Assembly (NCBI RefSeq): GCF_963678635.1
Contig: NC_087071.1
Span: 62,001-126,000, forward strand
DNA from: Symsagittifera roscoffensis
Taxonomy: Eukaryota > Xenacoelomorpha > Acoela > Convolutidae
DNA: 64,000 nucleotides
Direction: 5' to 3'
The translations under genes were made by a program, and so were the position numbers. The notes below the pieces were generated by a model. That model did no database searches, had not been told where the DNA came from, and saw only the letters and a list, made by a program, of their open reading frames with translations. Below are positions 18,601 to 26,767 of the stretch, piece by piece (position 1 is the stretch's first letter; the number at the start of each line of letters is the position of its first letter).

Positions 18601-20881
18601 CCTGTCAAGGGAGGACCCGGTCCCATTGGATCTGTTGCTGCGCTCGAACCTGGTCCAGCAGGAACTCTCTCGCATGAATATAAACAGCCTCTCATTATTG
18701 GATAAAACGGTGCAAGTCACACCACAAGTAATGCGGATGCTGGGTGGATTGTTAGAAAGAGAAGTGACCAGAGATGACCCCGAGTGGACAGCAGCAGTGG
18801 CATCGCTAACAGTCAGTGAGAAAGTGAAGATCATGCCGTCCAGACAACAACACGAAGAGAACAAGAGGGATTGTAGGACAATAGTTCAGCAACTAGTATC
18901 CTCAATACCCCAAGAGATTTTAACCAGTACTTCTTACGGACAGAAAGGACGGGAGAGCGGCAAGCAAAAGAAAACTGTCACCTTTGTAGACCGGGATAAA
19001 GAGGGTGGAGTTGTAAAACAAAATCTGCTGCAAGACTATTTGTCCGGGGAGAAGGTTGAGGAGAAAAACCAGCGATCACAAGATCAACACCCGGGACAAG
19101 TGAATTGGTCCGGGGAGTCCGAGATAGACGAGAAAATACCTGATGAGAAACAGGACCTAGAGAACAAGGTTTTGTCCGGGGAGTTCAGATGGATGCGAAG
19201 GAAATACGGACATGATCTGGAGGAGCGTGCAGTCTCCAGCACAACACCTTCGACGGATGATGAATCCCGAAACTCAGGAATGGACACCTATTCCGACAGG
19301 AATTCGACTTCGGGATCCGAACTGTCAGAACTGGCGATACACACGCTACTAGTGGAAACTCGGGCGAGAGACCTGGACAGAGAGGTGTACCAGGATCCTG
19401 ACAGTGATCGCTACCTAATACCAAGCGAAAGAGTCTTTGACAACGCAGCGGATGACTTAGAAACGATAGCGGTATCGAAACGTTCGATAAGCCTGTTGCC
19501 GCAGAAAGAGGTAGTCAGGACTGATCTTCAGCCGTTTCAGCAAGAAACACAACCGTTGGCGAAGATTTGGTGCGTTAAGATGGAAGAAGACACACATCAG
19601 CCCAACGAGCTGAACAGTCAGATGAGAGTCATGAAGACGTACTTGAAGGCGAGATACAGACTCTCGGACCTTCTAAGGGCGCAGAGAAATGATCGCATGA
19701 CAAGCAACCTAAAAAGGTGGATAGAAAACGGTGCACCTGACAAAGGTGATCTGGAAGAAGACAGCTATAGGATCCTGAGACAATACTTCATGCAGAAGGA
19801 GGGGAGATTATATCTGAACAAGGACGGGATCGTGGCTTGCAGGAGAAGAGAAGAAGACAAGGTCTTATACAAATATAACGCGATAGTGTTGCCGCAACTC
19901 TATCAGACAGAACTATTATTCAGGTCGCATGATCAGATGGGCCATCAAGGGATCGACAAAGTGTATCAGAGGATCCTGAAGCGCTTTGAGTGGCCTGGGA
20001 TGAAAAAGGCATGCGAGAAATGGGTGACAGCATGTCTGTCATGCCAACAGGTCAAGGATCCTAGGAAGTTGCGATTTCCTTTACAATCAATTGAGTCGTC
20101 TGAATTCAACGAGGTGGTGCAGATAGATCACCAGAAGATATGCATGACAGACAGCGGTTACAACCAAGTCTTGGTCATGATAGATCACTTCACGAAGTAT
20201 GCAGAGGCCGTGCCCTGCATAACTGCCTCGGCGGAAGAGACATGCGACCACCTGATCAATACGTGGATAGCAAGACATGGTTGTCCAATGACGTTTCAAT
20301 CGGACAATGGAACGGCTTTCGTAGGCGAGCTTACGAAAGAGCTTATGAGACGGTCACAAGTCGCTCAGGCTCACTCCACGACATACCACCCTCAGACGAA
20401 TGGCTTAGTGGAAAGACAGAATAGGACGTTAGTGTCGATGCTGAGAGTATATTGTTCCAGGTACATGACCGATTGGGACAGATACCTTCCACAGGTGATG
20501 GGAGCTTATAATAGCACGCAACACTCCACCACTGGAGTCAGTCCACATATGATGCTGACGGGACACGAGAAGTCTTTACCCTTGACATTCTTCTACCCAG
20601 AGTATGAGGGAAAGAAAACATCCCCACAGTTCTACGTGAGGGATGTGATCAGACGCCAACAGGAGTTGAACGACTTGTGTAGACGAAACACTCAGCAGGC
20701 ACAGGCAAGGCAGAGGAAAAGATTCGACAAGAAAGCGGCTGGTGCAAAGGCTTACTCGGTGGGAGACTACGTATGGGTATTTCAGAAACGTTATACCACC
20801 GAAAGGGACAAAAAAGCTTCTGAAGAAGTGGAGGGGACCCTTCATGATTACAGAGGTGCACCAAGAGGGACGCTTTTATAG
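12674..20881 (+). CDS. Gag-Pol polyprotein of the middle element (2735 aa)
   Basis: One uninterrupted frame. Residues 330-420 are coiled-coil-like; about 570-780 form a Ty3-type capsid domain (CIDTWIEVMKLHF ... FIDGVKNDELRTML). Two CX2CX4HX4C zinc knuckles are at C803-C816 and C855-C868. Protease has DTGA (D1162). Reverse transcriptase has the FYLN-type FRYLNAV motif, MPFGLCNA and intact YVDD (1647-1650). RNase H begins at DTDAS (1795) with E, D and D following. An insert of about 350 charged residues with SGE repeats precedes integrase. Integrase has an HHCC finger and D2485, D2544, E2580 with the D,D(35)E spacing. Gag and Pol are fused in one frame. The last 30 or so residues after VWVFQ are out of frame: the integrase C-terminal sequence continues in the next ORF. 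Confidence 0.95.
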   Translation: MSLDKSRIPKRGNSSRKFIPEKQRKTMTDPFVDWIKRTRSDKEGTVSGRMVETRSQKTSEERRELLEVEVNTDHTMNDNQGVNGLEGRGRRLASESTPVEQGHDFATSTGTLDREEMSELSDISTEVTTTRRSPTDNTMMASGTGKQTTSSSFSERMKNTFGNIFPFSMGGGAGNDGESQEEEDEEEQGDFGSQVSLNSSIQERESEAHVGRETVTMDKFGVVTTISKEANTPGQSKDFAIRTSSEPQTGESRTRGLGNALADPEIDNDKTSRQRVKARISTSTKLPGTDRVTPPLVTPLMDNGAALEEALNNIVGSLGEQNEQMSIRMSELERAVHIERESLREEINRNRQEVGRSEKRLKERTDEHMTRNLSRMTREAEQRELRLRADMEKLRIQQEQSLGSLDTKIDAMMERRTQAIMDRLDGLLSSKSGPKGGEPFSAGPSREPKLNFNEHQKRKMYGSTRGRGSSSGYATRGNTAWGPNSRASSTGNRQTSNERPTQSTHATGRSDSGNMGHTSPRRSHMGQAGNAHGDSDCRDAPHTEPSTRCEDTQAGHSRDATAMATAFEPLNRSLETFLTRLSRTNERSEKSRRVFKKPRCYKNESDGCIDTWIEVMKLHFEEEDLSERQECSALTSNLEGTALNCVMAKKQYQRDTAEKIFEILLNRFGSGVQGHQAMMRFEKRRQREDETIDKFLDALEMLRRRSQPDESNRRMNLAVASKFIDGVKNDELRTMLATHYTPLSTNAPTPEELRLKSKEYLLLKPPSRSGYYKNNYGNFNNGPANQGNNWYKPRDDMDKRRSCANCSSTDHHVSACPAYKQGMKAIGFSLEDEDASELDHEDFMRGVIAKFGPRCFFCNLEGHFKSDCPQFWDAVADIKHPRHEEALSGVKASKARLLSEAEARRKDKPQELAAKKMQAVTEEAREPEPATATDDFKIDYKAAAKDALNRVQQELVTKEIEQKVKLVLENKKLQEQLNTFEATEFEETKTPSSLDMKLKVISGKRFGMAPQGKKIQSIISVAGHQVIRNLSEPSEFTLMHLDTYADYLRQVEPRTESRAVRALLTTGGPRMKKLHERYLEVYGPYQIMLNVDGISIYTRTYITTDDDQMGQIYLGEEELKVRRIGHDAMMEQDAVHIGYEADVTAHLLDTNGTKIGVTGLLDTGAVVSVMPIKTWERMGFTREDLIPTNLRLAAANRGAIHVAGRTPVTVLHMGGRNLWMSFLVVENLDDADEFILGRDFVRNFDVMIDLNNGLIRIRNPDRKYVKRPVNRIITDENKVPVFLDRKVKLQPGQAVVAIFRMRNLNSLSDSKQVCLVPNPNSQSSVILGRSFSVTRNGLCVSVLLNTLDTTVSIQRGKKLGYALPMRTDYEETENSKKYSVKDCPYHANKDKILKRINELKSIHKLFSMKSETDDGLSSCSNFPERPSSYELDSDKPVLPEIEHLKGKIGEGDFEKLRDLLNRNAEVFSKHKADIGCCNFVEHEIELEEGAVPHREGARRMTPHKSEACRAEIEMLLEYDMIEPSKSPWVCGVVMAKKKGGQLRFCCDFRYLNAVTIKDAYPIPRIDESLSKLGDAKFFTTLDLGSAFWQVPLRKKDREKTGFACELGLYQWKRMPFGLCNATATFQRLMAQALTGVTKKYGNLLMCYVDDVVIATPTLEDHIDRLDEVIGCMKRAGLKCKPSKCEILRDSIKYLGRMVGRHDVRPDPEAVEAVLTWKAPRTDTQLMSFLGFANYYREFIKGYADKVYPMQKLMRNKGKKFEWNDEAQVAFENIKRELCEAPVLGMPTEKGMYVLDTDASVVAISGILHQEQEWNGRTVLRHIAYGSKVLSDTEMKYGAPKAEMFAVVTFVEKYRAYLGSAPFKLRVDNRALSWLKTYSMDQSYIGRWIVRLDGYHMIIEHRLRDKHQNADSLSKKTEFYERLEQKQANQAEVKEGFSFLDKETYEALPLTRWLDKSGHPIPGHPELPVEKAAEIKILSREDPVPLDLLLRSNLVQQELSRMNINSLSLLDKTVQVTPQVMRMLGGLLEREVTRDDPEWTAAVASLTVSEKVKIMPSRQQHEENKRDCRTIVQQLVSSIPQEILTSTSYGQKGRESGKQKKTVTFVDRDKEGGVVKQNLLQDYLSGEKVEEKNQRSQDQHPGQVNWSGESEIDEKIPDEKQDLENKVLSGEFRWMRRKYGHDLEERAVSSTTPSTDDESRNSGMDTYSDRNSTSGSELSELAIHTLLVETRARDLDREVYQDPDSDRYLIPSERVFDNAADDLETIAVSKRSISLLPQKEVVRTDLQPFQQETQPLAKIWCVKMEEDTHQPNELNSQMRVMKTYLKARYRLSDLLRAQRNDRMTSNLKRWIENGAPDKGDLEEDSYRILRQYFMQKEGRLYLNKDGIVACRRREEDKVLYKYNAIVLPQLYQTELLFRSHDQMGHQGIDKVYQRILKRFEWPGMKKACEKWVTACLSCQQVKDPRKLRFPLQSIESSEFNEVVQIDHQKICMTDSGYNQVLVMIDHFTKYAEAVPCITASAEETCDHLINTWIARHGCPMTFQSDNGTAFVGELTKELMRRSQVAQAHSTTYHPQTNGLVERQNRTLVSMLRVYCSRYMTDWDRYLPQVMGAYNSTQHSTTGVSPHMMLTGHEKSLPLTFFYPEYEGKKTSPQFYVRDVIRRQQELNDLCRRNTQQAQARQRKRFDKKAAGAKAYSVGDYVWVFQKRYTTERDKKASEEVEGTLHDYRGAPRGTLL

Positions 20882-21672
20882 ACTGAGTACTGGCCGAGCC
20901 GCACACTACGAGAACATCAAGCCACACAATCCATCGACAGAAGACTGGTGTATACCTGCAGACATGGAAGAAGGGGATTATCTAATGATGGATCCTGCTT
21001 GTGAGATCAATGAAAAAGGCACCAGGGAGAAGAACGATGGAAACGAAGTCGTAGAGGAAGGCATGGATACACCATTGGACCTGGATCCCAACGAACAGAT
21101 CGAAGCAGACGATGAAACCTTGCCCTACGCAGATGAAGATTGGCAGGAATCCGAACAGACAGAGGTTCCCAAGAACATGGAACCAGATCTTCCGTTCACG
21201 ATGCAGACTCGTCAGAAAGACGGGACGAGACTAAGAAAGAAATACAATCCTTACGGTGACGACTTTGTAGTGGATAGGATAGATCTAAAGAAAATAGTGG
21301 AGGAAGTAGTGGGTTTAGAGGAAATAACCGTGTCACAAGACATTGACATAGTCGATGATCACAACGATGAGTGGGTTGACGACTGGTCGAAACCCGAGGT
21401 GGAGTTCGACGATGAGCAACAGCAGTCAAATGAACAAGACCTGACGAACCTGTGTGTCTTAGAGTGGCTGAACGACATGACATCAGACCCTAAAAAGACC
21501 AGCGTTACGATTCAAGACGTAGATCGCGAAAGCGCTAAATACATTAAGACCGAACGAGATGATCCTTCCTGGGCTGCCCAGGAAGGACAACTTCTCATTC
21601 CAGCTTCTAATCTTGAATTAATACCCGGTATGCGATCGACGGGGACGCCGATGGATATTTTTGTCCGGGGAG
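19042..21672 (+). repeat. Four internal copies of the polypurine-tract 10-mer GTCCGGGGAG
   Basis: GTCCGGGGAG, the core of the polypurine tract at 27881, also occurs at 19042-19051, 19108-19117, 19174-19183 and 21663-21672. The first three are in one reading frame (reading SGE), 66 bp apart each. The fourth is in a different frame (VRGV), so protein repetition alone does not explain it. They may be extra plus-strand priming sites. Confidence 0.6.
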
Positions 21673-22283
21673 TGGGGGTAGGACTTACCCACACTGAAAA
21701 CTTGATAATAAAAAAATTGAGAATAGCAAGAGAAACAGGAAACTTAGAAGCAGAAACAGGTGAAGAACCTAAGAAACCTGACATAGGCAGGGTAGTTGAG
21801 TCATATTTTAACTTACCAAATGAATATTCAAGTAACATAGTACTAACAGATAGTAATTTCATACTCACAAACAGAACATGTGCGATAGCAATCACCGCAG
21901 ACATGAGTTTTAGGACGGCGCTAGCGGCAGATTTTAAGAGGGAATATAAAAACGTGGAATTCCTTTGGAAGCAAAGACCAGGGATAGGGGGCGTAGCAGC
22001 CTTACCCCCGGCGGTGTCGCAAATACCCGGAAAGTACTTATGCTTCCTGGTAACGAGGGCGACAGAGAAGCAACACGTGGACCCAGAAAATCTAGTCTTG
22101 TCTTTGACGAGGCTGAGGGACTTCCTTGTGGAAATGGACGTGAAGGAGCTTTCGCTTCCAGTGTACGATCCAAATAGAGGAAGACTGCATCTTCGGGAAT
22201 TGTACGCGCTTGTACACGTGACATTCTCTGATACGAACATACAAGTATATCTACATAAGAAATATTACTTAAGTATAGGCTGA
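20742..22283 (+). CDS. Integrase C-terminal end plus macrodomain-like module, +1 frame relative to Gag-Pol
   Basis: The start given is only the first ATG in frame; residues 1-18 are shadow. True coding resumes near 20785 with NVIPPKGTKKLLKKWRGPF and ITEVHQEGRFYRL, the SH3-like end found after gypsy integrases. So Gag-Pol and this ORF form one protein broken by a 1-nt shift near 20780-20800. An acidic linker follows. Residues 350-513 resemble OARD1/TARG1-type macrodomains: AIAITADMSFRTALAADFK, GGVAALP, FLVTRATEKQHVDPENLVLSLTRL, ELSLPVY and a final beta strand IQVYLHKK. The glycine-rich ADP-ribose loops are altered (RTALA and PNRGRLH in place of Gly-rich segments), so binding may be lost or changed. 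The macrodomain call rests on pattern recognition only. Confidence 0.65.
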   Translation: MQRLTRWETTYGYFRNVIPPKGTKKLLKKWRGPFMITEVHQEGRFYRLSTGRAAHYENIKPHNPSTEDWCIPADMEEGDYLMMDPACEINEKGTREKNDGNEVVEEGMDTPLDLDPNEQIEADDETLPYADEDWQESEQTEVPKNMEPDLPFTMQTRQKDGTRLRKKYNPYGDDFVVDRIDLKKIVEEVVGLEEITVSQDIDIVDDHNDEWVDDWSKPEVEFDDEQQQSNEQDLTNLCVLEWLNDMTSDPKKTSVTIQDVDRESAKYIKTERDDPSWAAQEGQLLIPASNLELIPGMRSTGTPMDIFVRGVGVGLTHTENLIIKKLRIARETGNLEAETGEEPKKPDIGRVVESYFNLPNEYSSNIVLTDSNFILTNRTCAIAITADMSFRTALAADFKREYKNVEFLWKQRPGIGGVAALPPAVSQIPGKYLCFLVTRATEKQHVDPENLVLSLTRLRDFLVEMDVKELSLPVYDPNRGRLHLRELYALVHVTFSDTNIQVYLHKKYYLSIG

Positions 22284-22679
22284 GTGATGTGCGAGAGGGT
22301 GTTAGGCCAAAGACTAAGTTGTGTGTAATATGTGAGAGGTGCGTTATGTTATGTTATGTGTTAGGTTATTAAGATCATGGGTAAGTAGGGGTTAGTGACC
22401 ATGAACAACTAAATGACGATCTTGGGAATAGATCCAAAGTTTGGACTGTCCAATCTTAGGTCGAATTCCAAAATTTTAGAAACCAATTGATTTTAATAAA
22501 TTTTAGGATAAATATCTTTTTATCTGAACTGTCTTTAAGCAAATTTTAACGATGTATGTTAAGGTGAAATTGACAGGTGTGACATTCGTGATTTCTTTTC
22601 TAGATCCTGATTGATCATTTAATTGCTCACTTGAGTCAAAACTTGAAATCGAAATCAAATCAAACTTGGAAAGAACAGT
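22284..22679 (+). other. Spacer between the pol tail and the accessory ORFs
   Basis: About 400 bp without an ORF. It contains short TTATG-type repeats (22340-22370) and an A/T-rich stretch before the next ATG. A subgenomic promoter or splice acceptor might sit here; I see no convincing one. Confidence 0.5.
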
Positions 22680-23393
22680 ATGGACAATTTCAACCTGGAT
22701 GAATTGATGGACCTGGCAGAGGCATATGTAGGACCGATGGTAGATGCGATCTATCGTCGGCTGATCGAACGAGACTTCGCTCTGGAGGACCCAGAGGTGG
22801 TCATGTTGCTGACCGCCCTGATTAACATCTTGGGGCACGACAACCGTGGGGACCGCCCCACGGAAGTCCTGTTGATGGCAGCATATGGAGAAAGAGGAGT
22901 ACTAGACCGCCCGAACATGAGAGTGATGAGGTGGAGAAACGGGGCTCTCTCAGGGAGTGACTTGGCGAATGAGCCTGGGTTGGGAAGTTCTAGGACTTAC
23001 CAACCAGGTGAGATGCCAATGCCCTCCAAGCCCAAACCTGGGCTGACGAGAATGCATCAGGAGATGAACAGCGAGGCGACCTCGTCTGGTTCACCACTGA
23101 GAGCAGCTGTGCCACCAAAAGGGGCGAAAGTAACACAGAAAGTTCAGACGAACCAAACCATACAAGATCTGGACGAGATGAACGATCAGTTGAGAAGTAC
23201 GAAGAAGGAGTTAAACGATATGACGAAGATCAAGCTGGTGGGGAGGACGACAGGGCATCGACAGGAGGAACATCCAGCCTGGATTTCAATATCTTCAGTG
23301 ATCTTGAGAATAATGCAGACACGTTGGAAACGACTGAGCCAGCGGATGAAGGCATCTCGACACTGGAACCTCCGTCAGCCTTTGAGGAGATGA
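22680..23393 (+). CDS. Accessory ORF 1 of the middle element (237 aa)
   Basis: Starts ATG at 22680. Residues 1-75 are predicted mostly helical and acidic (FNLDELMDLAEAYVG, VVMLLTALINILG). The rest is Pro/Ser/Lys-rich and then basic. No family is recognised, and it does not resemble the left element's ORFs by eye. Its TGA (23391-23393) overlaps the first ATG of the next ORF as ATGA. From 23012 the next ORF's frame is already open beneath it with acidic, Ser-rich coding resembling the N-terminus of the left element's ORF D. So a frameshift from this ORF into the next is an alternative to reinitiation. Confidence 0.6.
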   Translation: MDNFNLDELMDLAEAYVGPMVDAIYRRLIERDFALEDPEVVMLLTALINILGHDNRGDRPTEVLLMAAYGERGVLDRPNMRVMRWRNGALSGSDLANEPGLGSSRTYQPGEMPMPSKPKPGLTRMHQEMNSEATSSGSPLRAAVPPKGAKVTQKVQTNQTIQDLDEMNDQLRSTKKELNDMTKIKLVGRTTGHRQEEHPAWISISSVILRIMQTRWKRLSQRMKASRHWNLRQPLRR

Positions 23394-26300
23394 AACGGAA
23401 TTTGCCGGAGAGCAGCTCTCCTGGCAATACAAGAAATAACGATCAGAGAATCCTTATGGAATCACCTCGGAGGAGAAGAATAGAGGCTTCAGCCAGAGTA
23501 CCTTTCTTGGGAACGCTGCCCGAAGAAGAATGGGAAGTACACCACCGAGACCACGAGAGTAGGACGGGGTGTAAGCTGGACAAAGTGGCGTTCATGGAAG
23601 AAGTCTGGACTGTGATTCAGAGCTATGGGACCCAGTCCATTCTCAAAACAGTTCTCAATCAACCCTTAATGAGGGAAGTACTTGACAAGCTTGATGAGTG
23701 TGAAGGGAGACTGAGTGAGTTATTGATCGACTCAGCCACTGATGAGAGTGAAGCGAATTCTCCCATCAAGATGACACCGCAGGACAATGAAGGAGAGGTG
23801 GTGTATCTGTCGAGAACCAGGAGAGGGACGATACGATCGAAAATGGTGATTGATAAAATCAACGCGATGAAAATGAAGTTAGGTAGCAGAGTGATACCGA
23901 GGAGGATTGGAAAGACGAAAGTAGATTCGGAAATATCAGTGAAAGCTGGCAACTCAGCGAAAAGAAAACGAGTCGAGGGAGTCATGGATTTGGGGCAAGG
24001 TGATTATCAATTGTCTGGCACAGATAAAATATTAAATGATATAGCGATGGTGCCACCCATTCTCATGGCGGGAATAAAGTCAACTGGCTATAAATCCAAA
24101 AGGAGTGACCGCACTCTGACTGGAGCGACTTTAGAAATGGAAATACTCAGTCAATGTGGAGAGAGTAAAATGAGGGATTTCAAGCCATCTCCCATGAATC
24201 ATGGAAAGGGAAGTGTTGCAGGACAACTAACACCAGTGGAGTACAACAGACTAACAGTGTCGGAGACAGTGTCGATAGATGAACCCACCGGTGGATACAT
24301 GGAGATGTGGGAATACCGGAACTCGGCTAGAGGGTATGTAGTGGCCCTGGAAGACGAAAAAGCCATGGAGGGTTATCTGGAAATGATGTTGCAAGGCACC
24401 ACCCTCAAGCAGAAGGCGTATGGAACTTTGGCGTCGTCTGACGTAGAGGCGGATACGATCGAGCAGTTAGTGAGCCTTCCATGGAAAGCAGTAGTATTGA
24501 GGTATTTCGAAGAAGAAATGAGGACTACGCCAAGAATACATGCTCTCGTGGCAGTACCTTACGTAAGGACAGAATTACAACTCAGGCTCGCCTGGTGCAT
24601 GATGGGACTGACTCGCGAAGAATATGATTCGGAAGAAAGGAAGAGATCAAAGGAGGAAAAAGTTTTCCTTATGACGAATCTGAGGGATCTGATAGTCCAG
24701 GAGGGAGCAGCAGTAGCGTGTGCAAAGCGGAGAGACGCTCTCTGTTTCATTCGATTCCTGATAGAGCAGATCTCAGTACCTGCATTAAGCACTTGTGTTA
24801 GAATGTTGAAGGAAGGCGATGAGCGAACGAAAGCCATGTTCTTACTAGCAATGCTGGATATGCAGCAAAGTAAACCGATGAGGGTGAACATGAAAGAACC
24901 TGAAGAATTGGAACCCATGAAAAAGATAGACGAGATCAGGAGATTCTCAAACAAGGAGTTGAGGCTCACTAAAGAATCTATGGGAGCATTGCCGAAATCC
25001 AGTGAATACTGTGGACCGATCAAGAAGAAGTCATATAGCTATGTATCCGGGATCATAGGGATAGCGTACAATCCTTTCCTGAGTGAAGACATACGTGATT
25101 GCTTCTTTGATTATGAGCAGGCGGTGTTACTAAGATTCTGGACGTCCAGAATTGTGACGACTAAGAGCGTTAACAATCCACAGGCCAAATTGGGATTGGT
25201 CTTGGAAGAAGAGGTGACTGCACCTTCAGTACCAAAATCCGACAGGAGAGTGGAGTTTGGGTTGGGATTCTCAGATGAAGTACTGAGAACGAGCTTGATG
25301 GCAGTGTGGGAATTGATGAGGCCATCATGGTGTCCTAGTCCCAACGCTGACTCAATATTACGTGCGACACAAGACGTACAGAGGGAACTGAGTGCAGACT
25401 GTAACCTGCGTGACCTTAACATCATATATAATGTGATGATAACAGCCTCTAAGTGCAACGGAGAAGATAAAGTGGAGTTGCCTGGCTGGGGACCAGAAGA
25501 CTGGGTGAAACCTGGTAGCTGTCTGGCGGAAGTATGTGGACTGGAGGGTCATGTTTGTGGAAGTTTAGACTGTGTGAAAACCCTGGAGAAGCAACATAAG
25601 CAATTGACAGTATTGTTTGGAAATGTAGTGATGAAAGCAAGAACGGAAACGGAACTGATAGCAGATTGCCATGGAGGAACTGATGTGAATCTAGTGACTG
25701 CACTAGGATTCTACAGCATGTTTGGTTCTTTAGAGTCACTATTGAATCTAGAACAGAAACATGAGATGGTCACAGCCATCAGCGTAGAAGTATTCCCAGG
25801 AGTTCTGCAGACTGAGCAGAAATACATAGGAAAATGGAGGGAGGCAATTGAAACAGAAATGAACATCAGACACAGCGAAACTTATTGTAGACCAGCAGGA
25901 GCACGATATTTGGTGGGTTCAACGTTGGCTCCAATGTGCAAGAGCAGATATCCTGTACATTTCGTAGCTGTGGACGTGAAGAGTACAAGAACGATCGTGG
26001 ATCAAGCTTTCTCAGTGCCAAAGTGCGTGAGATTGGCGAGAATGTCTGAAAAGTCTTACGAGTTACTATGTAAGATGTTCTCAGCAGTTCCAGAGAGAAC
26101 CAAAGAGGAGTTGGAGTCAATACTGGGAAAGAAGTTCATGGGATATGTGAGCGGGAACTTCAGTGACTTTGAAAAACAGAAACAGAGAGGATCAACTGTC
26201 ACAGATTACAATGCAGTAGATGAGAATGATGAAATCCACCGAGTGATGATGGAAGTGGAACCATTGCTGGAAGCTTCAGGAAAACGCAATTGGAGGAGCA

Positions 26301-26767
26301 TCATGTTGACACATGATGAGTTTCCTTGCCACTGCTTGTTGCAGACTTGGTGGTATCCCAAGCGTAGTAATCTGGTGTTGATCTGGGACTCTGGAGAGCT
26401 GCTCTCCATGGGTTTACCAGATTCATCACAGCCCATAACAATAGTGATAGTGGGAGTTATGATGGCGATACGATGGCTGGAAGCTCATGTGAGAGAAAAC
26501 AATAGACAGGAGGCACCGACGAGAGAACAATTGCAGAAATTGGATTGTCTAAAAGATTTAGATCTTTTTGAGACAATGTGTAAAGTTCTGAATATTCCGA
26601 TGGAAGTGAAGAAGATATGGGCAAGAAAACGATTGATGCCATGGTTCAGAGCTAACATGACTGCATGGTTGTACGAGTATGCGAAAAAGCATATGTCGAA
26701 ACATGGCAGAGTGTACAGTGAATATCAGCTGGACATTGGGGCAGGAGCTTCAAGCGAGCTTTCGTGA
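23390..26767 (+). CDS. Large orphan accessory ORF 2 of the middle element (1125 aa), homologue of 4294-8118
   Basis: The first ATG in frame is at 23390 and overlaps the preceding TGA (ATGA), a stop-start overlap typical of coupled reinitiation. It shares with the left element's ORF D a block near the N-terminus (PFLGTLPEEEW, cf. IFLGSLKDDAW), IAYNPFL, RPSWCP, a CX4CX4HXCX4C cluster near residue 710, TALGFYSMFGSLESL, QAFSVPKCVRLAR, EPLLEASGKRN, PCHCL and WFRA..TAWLY. No known fold or motif beyond the cysteine cluster. The frame ends early at 26767; the conserved C-terminus continues in another frame at 26764-27072, pointing to a 1-nt indel near the G-run at 26738. Confidence 0.72.
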   Translation: MKRNLPESSSPGNTRNNDQRILMESPRRRRIEASARVPFLGTLPEEEWEVHHRDHESRTGCKLDKVAFMEEVWTVIQSYGTQSILKTVLNQPLMREVLDKLDECEGRLSELLIDSATDESEANSPIKMTPQDNEGEVVYLSRTRRGTIRSKMVIDKINAMKMKLGSRVIPRRIGKTKVDSEISVKAGNSAKRKRVEGVMDLGQGDYQLSGTDKILNDIAMVPPILMAGIKSTGYKSKRSDRTLTGATLEMEILSQCGESKMRDFKPSPMNHGKGSVAGQLTPVEYNRLTVSETVSIDEPTGGYMEMWEYRNSARGYVVALEDEKAMEGYLEMMLQGTTLKQKAYGTLASSDVEADTIEQLVSLPWKAVVLRYFEEEMRTTPRIHALVAVPYVRTELQLRLAWCMMGLTREEYDSEERKRSKEEKVFLMTNLRDLIVQEGAAVACAKRRDALCFIRFLIEQISVPALSTCVRMLKEGDERTKAMFLLAMLDMQQSKPMRVNMKEPEELEPMKKIDEIRRFSNKELRLTKESMGALPKSSEYCGPIKKKSYSYVSGIIGIAYNPFLSEDIRDCFFDYEQAVLLRFWTSRIVTTKSVNNPQAKLGLVLEEEVTAPSVPKSDRRVEFGLGFSDEVLRTSLMAVWELMRPSWCPSPNADSILRATQDVQRELSADCNLRDLNIIYNVMITASKCNGEDKVELPGWGPEDWVKPGSCLAEVCGLEGHVCGSLDCVKTLEKQHKQLTVLFGNVVMKARTETELIADCHGGTDVNLVTALGFYSMFGSLESLLNLEQKHEMVTAISVEVFPGVLQTEQKYIGKWREAIETEMNIRHSETYCRPAGARYLVGSTLAPMCKSRYPVHFVAVDVKSTRTIVDQAFSVPKCVRLARMSEKSYELLCKMFSAVPERTKEELESILGKKFMGYVSGNFSDFEKQKQRGSTVTDYNAVDENDEIHRVMMEVEPLLEASGKRNWRSIMLTHDEFPCHCLLQTWWYPKRSNLVLIWDSGELLSMGLPDSSQPITIVIVGVMMAIRWLEAHVRENNRQEAPTREQLQKLDCLKDLDLFETMCKVLNIPMEVKKIWARKRLMPWFRANMTAWLYEYAKKHMSKHGRVYSEYQLDIGAGASSELS

